10,536 nucleotides of DNA from Saprospiraceae bacterium (GTDB lineage Bacteria; Bacteroidota; Bacteroidia; Chitinophagales; Saprospiraceae), in the NCBI GenBank assembly GCA_013001805.1, contig JABDLW010000191.1:1-10536 (forward strand), in the 5' to 3' direction. The position numbers and the translations under genes were made by a program. Under the pieces are notes generated by a model that was not told the DNA's origin, did not search any database, and saw only the letters and a program-made list of their open reading frames with translations. Positions 1-6,568 of the stretch are shown piece after piece (the first letter of the stretch is position 1; each line of letters starts with the position of its first letter).

Positions 1-213
1 CATTTCGACATTACCAATCCAAATTCGGTCTTCGATTTTGATTTTTGCTTGTAAAAAGTCTGGTCCTGAGTCATGATTCCGATAGCCACTGTCGATAATC
101 TGAATCGACTGGTCTATAGTCGTAGAAAGGGATTTGATTTCAAATCGTTTTAGACTCCACACGTAGTAGAGTAAGTCTTCGGTGACATGTTGTAAATCGA
201 TCGTTCCTTTCAC
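1..213 (-). CDS. DUF2851 family protein, N-terminal part (cut by window edge)
   Basis: Only the first 71 codons are present; the frame is open through base 1. The translation has the features I associate with the N-terminus of DUF2851 proteins: an early LLYYVWSLKRF block (residues 14-24), then NHDSGPDF (46-53), KIKIEDRIW (57-65) and GNVE (67-70). The start is taken as GTG at 213, because an in-frame TAA lies nine codons upstream with no ATG between. This GTG overlaps the folA stop (ATGTGA), which suggests translational coupling to folA, and an A/G-rich stretch precedes it. The family has no established function that I know of. The spaced GPD and GNVE residues loosely resemble a PD-(D/E)xK nuclease core, but the rest of the protein is outside the window and this is only a suggestion. 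Family assignment is fairly secure; function is unknown. Confidence 0.8.
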   Translation of the reverse strand, partial: MKGTIDLQHVTEDLLYYVWSLKRFEIKSLSTTIDQSIQIIDSGYRNHDSGPDFLQAKIKIEDRIWIGNVEM

Positions 214-710
214 ATTTTTCTTCTTTCGTAAATATTAAATACAAAAGGATGTGGATTTTTTTGATCCGGTTCATTTACTTGTTGACTGGTTAGCATCCAA
301 TTATTCGGATCAAACTCAGGAAAAAAGGCATCTCCGTCCTGTACAGTGAGGTCAATCTCTGTGAGATATATGCGATCCAGTATGGGAAGTGCTAGTGTAT
401 AGATTTCCGCACCGCCAATGATAAATACTTCAGCCTCGCCTGCCTTTTTTGCTATCGCCAGGGCTTCATGCAAGCTATGAGCTACAATAATTCCAGAAGC
501 GGCGTAAAACATGTCTCTGGTAATAACAATATTGGTACGATTCTTCAATGGAACGCCCATGGACTCAAATGTCTTTCTACCCATGATTACGTGATGGCCT
601 TTTGTCGTACGCATAAAAAACTTCATGTCCGCTGGCAAGCTCCAGGGAAGATCATTATTTCGTCCGATTACACGATTAGAAGACATGGCGGCTATAGCAG
701 ATATGATCAT
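210..710 (-). CDS. folA: Dihydrofolate reductase
   Basis: This 166-residue cytoplasmic enzyme reduces dihydrofolate to tetrahydrofolate with NADPH, feeding thymidylate, purine and methionine synthesis. The chain has usual bacterial DHFR length and all hallmark motifs: NRVIGRNNDLPW (12-23), LPADMKFF (25-32) with Asp28 at the position of the catalytic acid, VIMGRKTFES (41-50) and IIGGAEIY (97-104), the NADPH-binding Gly-Gly. The ATG at 710 is right because the first beta strand (MIISAIAAM) precedes the NRVIG motif; starting at Met9 would remove it. The gene lies 73 bp downstream of mrdA on the same strand and overlaps the following DUF2851 gene by 3 bp. A TAnnTTTG element ends only 4 bp upstream of the ATG, so it may be transcribed separately as a leaderless mRNA. 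The protein shows no truncation or missing key residue. Confidence 0.97.
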   Translation of the reverse strand: MIISAIAAMSSNRVIGRNNDLPWSLPADMKFFMRTTKGHHVIMGRKTFESMGVPLKNRTNIVITRDMFYAASGIIVAHSLHEALAIAKKAGEAEVFIIGGAEIYTLALPILDRIYLTEIDLTVQDGDAFFPEFDPNNWMLTSQQVNEPDQKNPHPFVFNIYERRKM

Positions 711-714
711 ACTG

Positions 715-722
715 CAAAAATA
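715..722 (-). promoter_or_regulatory. Candidate -7 promoter element for folA
   Basis: Read on the minus strand the bases are TATTTTTG, an exact match to the Bacteroidota -7 consensus TAnnTTTG. The element ends four bases before the folA ATG, so transcription would begin at or next to the start codon. No good TTTG-like -33 box is found about 20 bp upstream (the bases there read AAGC), which lowers confidence. The region is AT-rich, so a chance match is possible. Confidence 0.3.
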
Positions 723-760
723 AGGTAATATAAACCGAAAGTGCTTACCACCATCCGGTT

Positions 761-778
761 ATTACATCTTGATGTAAT
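761..778. repeat. Perfect 8 bp inverted repeat between mrdA and folA
   Basis: The arms ATTACATC (761-768) and GATGTAAT (771-778) are exact reverse complements separated by TT. The dyad begins five bases after the mrdA stop codon. On the minus-strand transcript it is not followed directly by a U-run and its stem is AT-rich, so it is a weak terminator at best. A protein-binding site for folA control or an mRNA 3'-end structure are alternatives. The remainder of the 711-783 gap holds only the candidate folA promoter. Confidence 0.5.
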
Positions 779-783
779 CGAGA

Positions 784-2616
784 TCACTCAGCTGCCAGCA
801 AATTAGTCTGCATCATTCTTTCCTCCATCCATAATCTCGATGGATCGATATCCCCCTTGAGGTAACGCTCCATGATCAGGCCGGCAATGGGTGCCGCATA
901 GGATCCTCCCCATCCGCCATTTTCGATAAAAACAGCAATGGCAATTTTGGGGTTCTCCCGGGGAGCAAAGGCATAGAATACTGAGTGGTCTTTACCATGG
1001 GGGTTTTCCGAAGTGCCCGTTTTTCCACAAACTTCGATGTTTTTGATTTGGGCCGATCTTGACGTACCCATGCTTACCGAGCGGGCCATTCCTTCAATGA
1101 CAGGATCAAAGTGTCGATCGTCTATTTTCACCCTTTTTGGAGTCCGGTATTGGCTGGGCAATTCAATGGAAGGATCCAGAAAGCCTTTTAACAGGTGAGG
1201 CCGGAAATAAAATCCACGGTTACCTATAGTCGCAGCAAGGTTGGCCATCTGCAAGGTAGTCAGTTCTATTTCACCCTGACCAATGGCATTGGAGATAATA
1301 TAGGTACTTCGCCAATCCCCTTTATTCTCGTACATGTCCTCGTAAAAATCGGCATTGGGAATAAGACCACTTTGTTCTTGTGGAATGTCAATTTGTAGCA
1401 GTGTTCCAAGTCCAAACTGATGTAAATAATCCACCGTCCGGTTAAGGCCCACTTCCGGATGAGTGAACCCATCGATGTTAATCAAATCCTGGTAGGCGGT
1501 GTAAAAAAAAGTGTTACACGACTCTTGGATTGCCCTGGTAACATTTCTGACACCCGGTGCCGCATGACACCCCCACTTATATGTTTTGTAAACAAACCCA
1601 CCCGTACAAGTGATAAAACGGTCAACTGTGATGACCTTCTCCTGTAAAGCAATCAGTGCCAGTACTGGTTTAAAAATTGATCCGGGAGGATACTTTGCTT
1701 GCAATGCACGATTAAAAAATGGTTTTAATGAGTCCATTTGGAGCAAATTAAAAGTCTTCTGGCGATTGGCACTGACACTAAGTGATTGTGGATGGTAGGA
1801 AGGTGCACTTACCAAGGCCAGGACTTCTCCGCTAGCGGGTTCCAAGGCCACGATTCCGCCAATCTTGTCACGCATTAATTGCTCGGCATATCCCTGAATA
1901 TCTATATCAATGGAGGTAATAATATCCGCACCGGATTTGGCATTAGCATCGCGGCTACCACCTTCATAAGAACCTACTTTCCTGCCGAAATTATCTTTAA
2001 GTTGATATTCCATGCCTTTCGCACCACGAAGATTGGCTTCGTAACTGGATTCCAGTCCACTGACTCCATAGTAATCTCTTTTGGCATAGCCAGTACCTTT
2101 ATCGACGATTTCCTGATCGACTTCACTGATATATCCAAGTGCATGTGCAGCATAAGGAAATTCATAGCCCCTGACGCTTCGAACTTTGGAAACAAAACCG
2201 GGAAACTCATGCAATACCTCTTGCAATCTGGCATATTTTATTGGATCAATCTTATCTAAAAAAAGAAACGGCACATTGCGTGAAAAACGAACATCCCTGA
2301 AATCCTTTTGGATGTTTTTAAGAAATGTAGCTCGATCGATTTCCAAAATGTGGCAAAGTTTAGCCGTATCCATCGTCGGGTTTACTAAATTGCTTGTAAC
2401 ATATAAATCATACAGCGGTTGGTTATAAACCAGAAGCTTCCCATTGCGATCGTAAATCAACCCCCGGGACGGCTGAACTACTTGTTTTTCGATGGTGGCT
2501 GTTTCTGCTTTTAGCCGGTATGAACGATCAAACAATTGCATATATCCAATCCGCAGTAACATGAGTACTCCGGTGAGAATTATAACCGCCTTGATCACCA
2601 TACTTCTTTCTTGCAC
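784..2616 (-). CDS. mrdA: Penicillin-binding protein 2, elongasome transpeptidase
   Basis: This class B PBP (610 residues) is the D,D-transpeptidase of the rod/elongation complex, anchored in the inner membrane with its catalytic domain in the periplasm. An N-terminal membrane segment spans about residues 8-28. The dimerisation domain follows, with VVQPSRGLIYDRNGKLL (46-62) and YYGVSGLESSYE (182-193). The transpeptidase motifs are SIFK (313-316, catalytic Ser313), SCN (366-368) and KTGTSE (532-537). The start given is GTG at 2616; ATG at 2601, five codons in, is equally possible and keeps the membrane segment. It lies 13 bp after mreD, so it is the fourth gene of the mreBCD-mrdA operon. Length and motifs are normal for MrdA. 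The SEDS partner rodA, commonly next, is absent here. The arrangement favours PBP2 over the division protein PBP3 (FtsI). Confidence 0.97.
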   Translation of the reverse strand: MQERSMVIKAVIILTGVLMLLRIGYMQLFDRSYRLKAETATIEKQVVQPSRGLIYDRNGKLLVYNQPLYDLYVTSNLVNPTMDTAKLCHILEIDRATFLKNIQKDFRDVRFSRNVPFLFLDKIDPIKYARLQEVLHEFPGFVSKVRSVRGYEFPYAAHALGYISEVDQEIVDKGTGYAKRDYYGVSGLESSYEANLRGAKGMEYQLKDNFGRKVGSYEGGSRDANAKSGADIITSIDIDIQGYAEQLMRDKIGGIVALEPASGEVLALVSAPSYHPQSLSVSANRQKTFNLLQMDSLKPFFNRALQAKYPPGSIFKPVLALIALQEKVITVDRFITCTGGFVYKTYKWGCHAAPGVRNVTRAIQESCNTFFYTAYQDLINIDGFTHPEVGLNRTVDYLHQFGLGTLLQIDIPQEQSGLIPNADFYEDMYENKGDWRSTYIISNAIGQGEIELTTLQMANLAATIGNRGFYFRPHLLKGFLDPSIELPSQYRTPKRVKIDDRHFDPVIEGMARSVSMGTSRSAQIKNIEVCGKTGTSENPHGKDHSVFYAFAPRENPKIAIAVFIENGGWGGSYAAPIAGLIMERYLKGDIDPSRLWMEERMMQTNLLAAE

Positions 2617-2629
2617 GATGTTGTTTGGT

Positions 2630-3151
2630 TTAATCTTTAGGATTGAAAATAAAAACGTAAATCACTATAAAAATTAAAGACGCAATAAATGAACAAATAG
2701 TCTTTAGAAGTACATGGAATATCTGACTAAATTGAAATGCTTCGAAAATAAAATACCAAAATAGATGAAAGATCAATAAAATTGAACTATAACGTACAAA
2801 CCAATTAAATCCAAATTGGTACTGGTTGGGCACTGCATTGATCTTGTATCCACCCCTGGGTTGAACTGCTCCTAAGACAAACGGCCGAATAAATGCAGTG
2901 AAAGTCGCTGCACTGGCATGCAAACCTGGAGAATCATAAAACAGGTCCACACCAATGCCGAGGAGAAATCCCAAAAAAATCAAAAGTGCTTTTCCAATTT
3001 GAATTGGAAGCAGCATAATAAAAAGGGGATAGATGAAAATGAGAATATAATTAAAATCAGTGCCCCCAGGATTAATACGATGAAAGATCAAACCCTGTAG
3101 CAAGACTAAAAGAATGAATCGCAGAATATTTCTAGTGATTACTCTTTCCAT
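2630..3151 (-). CDS. mreD: Rod shape-determining membrane protein MreD
   Basis: This 173-residue integral membrane protein is the small subunit of the MreBCD cell-shape complex, linking MreC and the peptidoglycan synthases to the cytoplasmic MreB filament. The sequence is very hydrophobic, with segments near residues 8-25, 34-51, 54-71, 120-138 and 151-169. The stretch GIGVDLFYDSPGLHASA (65-81) matches the pattern seen in Bacteroidota MreD between membrane segments. The ATG at 3151 lies inside the 3' end of mreC (20 bp overlap), suggesting coupled translation, and mrdA begins 13 bp after the stop. Sequence alone would give only a membrane-protein call; the position between mreC and mrdA makes the assignment strong. 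Confidence 0.92.
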   Translation of the reverse strand: MERVITRNILRFILLVLLQGLIFHRINPGGTDFNYILIFIYPLFIMLLPIQIGKALLIFLGFLLGIGVDLFYDSPGLHASAATFTAFIRPFVLGAVQPRGGYKINAVPNQYQFGFNWFVRYSSILLIFHLFWYFIFEAFQFSQIFHVLLKTICSFIASLIFIVIYVFIFNPKD

Positions 3152-3974
3152 GCTGGCTGGTTGGCTGTTCTAGTTCCTGTTGCTCTTTGGCGGTGAGATT
3201 TTTTACTACATACACATAGTGAGCTGTTGATAGATCATTGGTCAGTTTGACATCAATGTCGTAAAAATTACTACCCTCCTGTAATGAATACCCAACGATT
3301 TCACCGACTCTGATTCCATGCGGAAACAATGCACTAAAGCCACTGGTGATCAGAACATCTCCTTCCACGATATCGGCATGCTTGGGCACGTCCGTCAATT
3401 TAGCAAATTTTGGATTACCGCCAGGCCATGACAAGGTGCCAAAAAAATGATTGCGTTCAATTGCTACACTTATTTTCGCATCACGATGTAAAAGAGATAT
3501 TCCGCGAGCGTATTGCTCACTTACATCAATGATTACCCCCATAACGCCCTCGGACTGAACTACTCCCATGCCTTTTTCCACACCTTCCCTGCTTCCGACA
3601 TCCAGGGTAAAGTAATTATCCAGATTTGAGATCGAATTGTTGATCACTTTGGCTGCCATCAAAATATATTTTTGTGTGCTATTCGAATCAAGATAACCGG
3701 TGGTAGGGCGATTGAGTTCTTGAAAAGTTGAAGTCATTGCACGCAATTCGGCGTTTTCTTCTGCCAGTTTTTCCGCAACTTGCGATAAATTGAAGAACTG
3801 CACCGTAGCATTATAATGATCAAGCAGCCAACCTGAAACCTGAGAAGATGAGCGAAGAAAGATTACATTTTGATGCGGATTAAATCTCACTACCAGATTT
3901 AAACTTACTATCTGCAAAAAAACAAAGAGCAGAACGTAACCGTACCGAAAGAGAAAATATAAAATACTTTGCAT
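3132..3974 (-). CDS. mreC: Rod shape-determining protein MreC
   Basis: This 280-residue bitopic membrane protein acts in the periplasm, where MreC activates and organises PBP2-RodA. A short cytoplasmic N-terminus leads into one membrane helix (about 9-29), then a coiled-coil-like stretch (about 60-88, with VAEKLAEENAELRAM), and the beta-rich MreC core. The core contains VINNSISNLDNYFTLDVGSREGVEKGMGVV (110-139 region), GVMGVIIDVS (143-152) and DVLITSGFSALFPHGIRVGEI (206-226 region), typical of the family. The gene starts 16 bp after mreB and its end overlaps mreD by 20 bp, so it is within the mreBCD-mrdA operon. The C-terminal tail after about residue 260 is polar and probably disordered. Length is normal and nothing looks broken. 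Confidence 0.96.
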   Translation of the reverse strand: MQSILYFLFRYGYVLLFVFLQIVSLNLVVRFNPHQNVIFLRSSSQVSGWLLDHYNATVQFFNLSQVAEKLAEENAELRAMTSTFQELNRPTTGYLDSNSTQKYILMAAKVINNSISNLDNYFTLDVGSREGVEKGMGVVQSEGVMGVIIDVSEQYARGISLLHRDAKISVAIERNHFFGTLSWPGGNPKFAKLTDVPKHADIVEGDVLITSGFSALFPHGIRVGEIVGYSLQEGSNFYDIDVKLTNDLSTAHYVYVVKNLTAKEQQELEQPTSQHGKSNH

Positions 3975-3990
3975 GCGGATCTACTATCCT

Positions 3991-5022
3991 TTACACACTT
4001 TTCCGATCGATCAAGAAAGAATACTTGTCGGTGTTACGAAGCGCCAATCCGGTACCTCTAACTACCGCCCTTAGCGGATCATCAGCAACAGTGACCGGTA
4101 ATTTCGTTTTCAGCGACAACCTTTTTCGTAGTCCACGCAAAAGTGCACCTCCCCCGGTGAGATAAAGGCCGGTTTTATAGATGTCTGATGCCAGCTCAGG
4201 TGGAGTGACCTCCAAGGCCTTTAAAATAGCTTCTTCTATTTTACTAATACTGCTGTCAATAGCTTCAGCGATCTCTTGATAAGTAATCGTTTCCTGACGC
4301 GGGATACCAGTGAGCAAATCGCGACCATTAATCGCAAAAGGCTCAGGCGGATTATCTAATTCTGTAGAAGCTGCGCCAACGTTAATCTTAAGCACTTCAG
4401 CGGTTCTTTCACCAATCAGCAAATTATGGTTGCGGCGCAAATGATCAATTATGTCCATTGTAAACTCGTCTCCAGCCGTTCGTATCGATTGCTCACAAAC
4501 GATACCTGACAGAGCAATCACGGCAATTTCTGTAGTTCCGCCTCCAATATCTATAATCATATTACCGACTGGTTCTTCCACGTCGAGACCGATTCCAAGG
4601 GCCGCAGCCATAGGTTCATATATCAGATAAGTCTCTTTGGAATCTACATGGTCGGCCGAGTCAAAGACCGCCCTTTTTTCTACTTCGGTAATCCCTGATG
4701 GGATACATATAACCATTTTCATATGTGTAAAGAACCTTCTCTTCTGGTCGATCATATTGATCATACCTTCAATCATGCTCTCCGCAGCTTGAAAGTCAGC
4801 TATCACCCCGTCCTTTAGCGGCCTGACAGTTTTGATGTGCTCATGGGTCTTCTCGTGCATCTGCATTGCGCGCGATCCCACCGCGATGGTTTCTCCCGTG
4901 CGGCGGTCAATAGCAACAATAGATGGCTCCTCCACCACAATCTCATCATCTTGTATAATGAGTGTGTTTGCAGTACCCAAATCTATAGCCAATTCTTGTG
5001 TAAAAAAATTGAAAAATTTCAT
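3991..5022 (-). CDS. mreB: Actin-like rod shape-determining protein MreB
   Basis: This 343-residue actin homologue polymerises under the cytoplasmic membrane and guides lateral peptidoglycan synthesis by the MreCD-PBP2 machinery. The ATP-binding elements of the actin/Hsp70 fold are all present: phosphate 1 loop AIDLGTANT (12-20), phosphate 2 loop IDIGGGTTEIAV (157-168) and adenosine loop LTGGGALLRGL (288-298). YEPMAAALGIGL (135-146) is also typical of MreB. The N-terminus MKFFNFFTQELAID includes aromatic residues that could touch the membrane. It is the first gene of the operon mreB-mreC-mreD-mrdA, with a 152 bp AT-rich upstream region and a candidate promoter at 5073-5104. The ATG at 5022 gives the usual length for the family. 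Confidence 0.98.
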   Translation of the reverse strand: MKFFNFFTQELAIDLGTANTLIIQDDEIVVEEPSIVAIDRRTGETIAVGSRAMQMHEKTHEHIKTVRPLKDGVIADFQAAESMIEGMINMIDQKRRFFTHMKMVICIPSGITEVEKRAVFDSADHVDSKETYLIYEPMAAALGIGLDVEEPVGNMIIDIGGGTTEIAVIALSGIVCEQSIRTAGDEFTMDIIDHLRRNHNLLIGERTAEVLKINVGAASTELDNPPEPFAINGRDLLTGIPRQETITYQEIAEAIDSSISKIEEAILKALEVTPPELASDIYKTGLYLTGGGALLRGLRKRLSLKTKLPVTVADDPLRAVVRGTGLALRNTDKYSFLIDRKSV

Positions 5023-5072
5023 TTCAAGCTTTTAATCCTGGTTATGGGGTAGCAAAGCCTATACCAGCTTCG

Positions 5073-5104
5073 CAAAAGAAACTAATTTTATTCAAATGAA
5101 GAAA
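5073..5104 (-). promoter_or_regulatory. Candidate promoter of the mreBCD-mrdA operon
   Basis: Read on the minus strand, TTTC (5104-5101) is followed after exactly 20 bp by TTCTTTTG (5080-5073). Each box has one mismatch to the Bacteroidota consensus TTTG / TAnnTTTG. The predicted start of transcription would leave a leader of roughly 45 bases before the mreB ATG. The spacing is right, but the region is very AT-rich, so chance matches are likely. The rest of the 5023-5174 gap is AT-rich sequence with a short 6 bp inverted repeat at 5157-5175 and no gene. Confidence 0.33.
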
Positions 5105-5174
5105 GTTTTACAAGTATTTAAACATATTGTTTTTACAGATATTACATATTCATAATATATTGATTATCACAATA

Positions 5175-6440
5175 TTAGTGGATGATTACTTGATAGAGAT
5201 CTTCTTTATTTAGGTACCTCTGAGCCAAGGCCATCACCGTATCGGCGGTCGTATCTGAGAGTTTTTTCAAAAGTTGCTCAGTGAAGTTGATTGGGCTGTC
5301 TTCCGCGATATTGTTTTTTAGAACTTCCAGGATCTGAAGTGGACCATCCATCAAACTAAGCAGATAACCTCCGGTATAGTTTTTTGCCATTTGCAACTCT
5401 GCATCGGGAATGCGTGATTGTTGTAAAATGTCAATTTCTTTAAAGATCTCACGGATTACCTTTCCTACTTGTTGTCTTTCTGTTTCCAGACTAATAGAAA
5501 GGTATCCATGAAATTTCAGTGACTCCAAAGTGCTTTGCACTCCATAAGTAAGTCCTTTTTTCTCACGTATGTTTTTCATTAAGCGCGAACCGAAGTATCC
5601 TCCCAGGATCGTATTAAGTAGGAAAACTCCAGGCCAATCCGGATGATTCCGATTAAAAAGTGGCCTTCCAATCCGCAGGGCGCTTTGCGCCTTATTAAGA
5701 TCATCCACTACCACCCCAGATCCTTGTACCGGATCGGGAAAGACAGGCATCCCGGCCACTATCCCCGAGGGCCAGTCTGATGTGAGCATTTCAATATGTG
5801 AGACAAGATCATGGGGTAGTCTTCCTGCTACAAAAATTTTAGCATTTTGGGGTCCAAAAAATGCAGTATGATGTTGGATCAGGTCCTCTCTTTGCACATC
5901 CAAATAGGCAGTCTGGCTACTATTGTATCCATATGGATGCTCCGGACCAAAATAAAGCTCAGTAGCTTTTCTATAGCAGACGACATCATTATGCGATAAA
6001 TCTACCGCCAATCTTTGTAGTGTTCTTTTTTTAAAGAGCTGAAGTTCCGATTCCTCAAAAACTGGTTCACGGGCGATATCAATCAAAATTGGAAGTAGCG
6101 TGAGGACATGTTTAGTAAGGCAAACCAGTTGTAGGTGAATGTGGTCGAAAGAAAATGGGGATGAAATGCTGGCCCCGCAATGATCAGTTTCTTCCGCAAT
6201 CAAGTGAGCTGACCGGGTTTTGGTTCCCTCTTTGATGATCCCGGCCAAGGTGGTAGCAGTTAGTCGTTTGTGTTCGTATGGCCTTCCAGCATCAAACATA
6301 AAATCTATTTTGCAAACATCCTGACTTCCCCCTTCGATCAGATAAACGGGAATACCATTGCTAAGCAGGATTGTTTCCGGCAGCGGAAAATGTATCTGAT
6401 CGATCTGATATATGGGAGGAGATTTATATTGCTTCAACAT
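5175..6440 (-). CDS. M16-family peptidase homologue lacking the zinc-binding motif
   Basis: This 421-residue protein has the two-domain M16B (processing peptidase-like) layout. The N-terminal domain shows IDFMFDAGRPYE (45-56), the family's strand and loop before the catalytic helix, and EGTKTRSAHLIAEETDHCGASIS (71-93 region). The C-terminal domain carries GYFGSRLMKNIREKKGLTYGVQS (281-303 region), with the conserved Arg and Tyr that position substrate. At the place of the HxxEH zinc motif the sequence is TTLAGII (63-69), so by alignment both His and the Glu are replaced (Thr63, Ala66, Gly67). The downstream Glu ligand also appears absent. It should therefore be proteolytically inactive, like the regulatory subunit of paired M16 enzymes. 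No active partner lies beside it in this window. No signal peptide is evident, so it is probably cytoplasmic. It is divergent from dnaN. Confidence 0.88.
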   Translation of the reverse strand: MLKQYKSPPIYQIDQIHFPLPETILLSNGIPVYLIEGGSQDVCKIDFMFDAGRPYEHKRLTATTLAGIIKEGTKTRSAHLIAEETDHCGASISSPFSFDHIHLQLVCLTKHVLTLLPILIDIAREPVFEESELQLFKKRTLQRLAVDLSHNDVVCYRKATELYFGPEHPYGYNSSQTAYLDVQREDLIQHHTAFFGPQNAKIFVAGRLPHDLVSHIEMLTSDWPSGIVAGMPVFPDPVQGSGVVVDDLNKAQSALRIGRPLFNRNHPDWPGVFLLNTILGGYFGSRLMKNIREKKGLTYGVQSTLESLKFHGYLSISLETERQQVGKVIREIFKEIDILQQSRIPDAELQMAKNYTGGYLLSLMDGPLQILEVLKNNIAEDSPINFTEQLLKKLSDTTADTVMALAQRYLNKEDLYQVIIH

Positions 6441-6461
6441 CCATGGAGACGGCCTAAAGAC

Positions 6462-6499
6462 TCATTTTTTAAATAAGGTGCGCTAAGTTTAAAAAATGA
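6462..6499. repeat. 12 bp perfect inverted repeat in the M16-dnaN divergent region
   Basis: Arms TCATTTTTTAAA (6462-6473) and TTTAAAAAATGA (6488-6499) are exact reverse complements around a 14-base centre. The right arm contains the candidate -33 box of the dnaN promoter (6488-6491), so a protein bound here would compete with or assist RNA polymerase. A terminator is unlikely, since the arms lack G/C pairs and no gene ends here. The arms are made largely of A and T runs, so part of the symmetry could be chance. Confidence 0.5.
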
Positions 6500-6519
6500 A
6501 AGGGAATCATTTACTTTTG
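6488..6519 (+). promoter_or_regulatory. Candidate dnaN promoter
   Basis: TTTA (6488-6491) is separated by 20 bp from TACTTTTG (6512-6519). The downstream box matches the Bacteroidota -7 consensus TAnnTTTG exactly, and the upstream box has one mismatch to TTTG at the standard distance. Transcription would begin near 6524-6527 and give a leader of about 40-45 bases before the dnaN ATG at 6569. No DnaA box was seen in the leader. The promoter probably drives dnaN, nadD and porZ. Confidence 0.6.
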
Positions 6520-6568
6520 TCTCAATTATTCATCTATTTATTTTACCCCCTGGTAACGCTACTTCCTT

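Noticed and set aside
1879..2259. Plus-strand open frame of 126 codons.
   Set aside because: It lies wholly opposite the well-supported mrdA gene and its translation resembles no family.
4832..5052. Two overlapping plus-strand open frames at the 5' end of mreB.
   Set aside because: Antisense to highly conserved mreB coding sequence; the translations are shadows.
5047..5064. TATAGGCTTTG on the minus strand as the mreB -7 box.
   Set aside because: The spacing inside the box is one base too long for TAnnTTTG and no -33 box lies 20 bp upstream; 5073-5104 fits better.
5157..5175. 6 bp inverted repeat ATATTG/CAATAT with a 7-base loop at the end of the M16 gene, as a terminator.
   Set aside because: The stem is AT-rich and short, overlaps the stop codon and has no U-run; it is likely chance in an AT-rich stretch.
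6441..6568. DnaA boxes or a replication origin next to dnaN.
   Set aside because: No TTATNCACA-like repeats were found on either strand, and dnaA is not adjacent.
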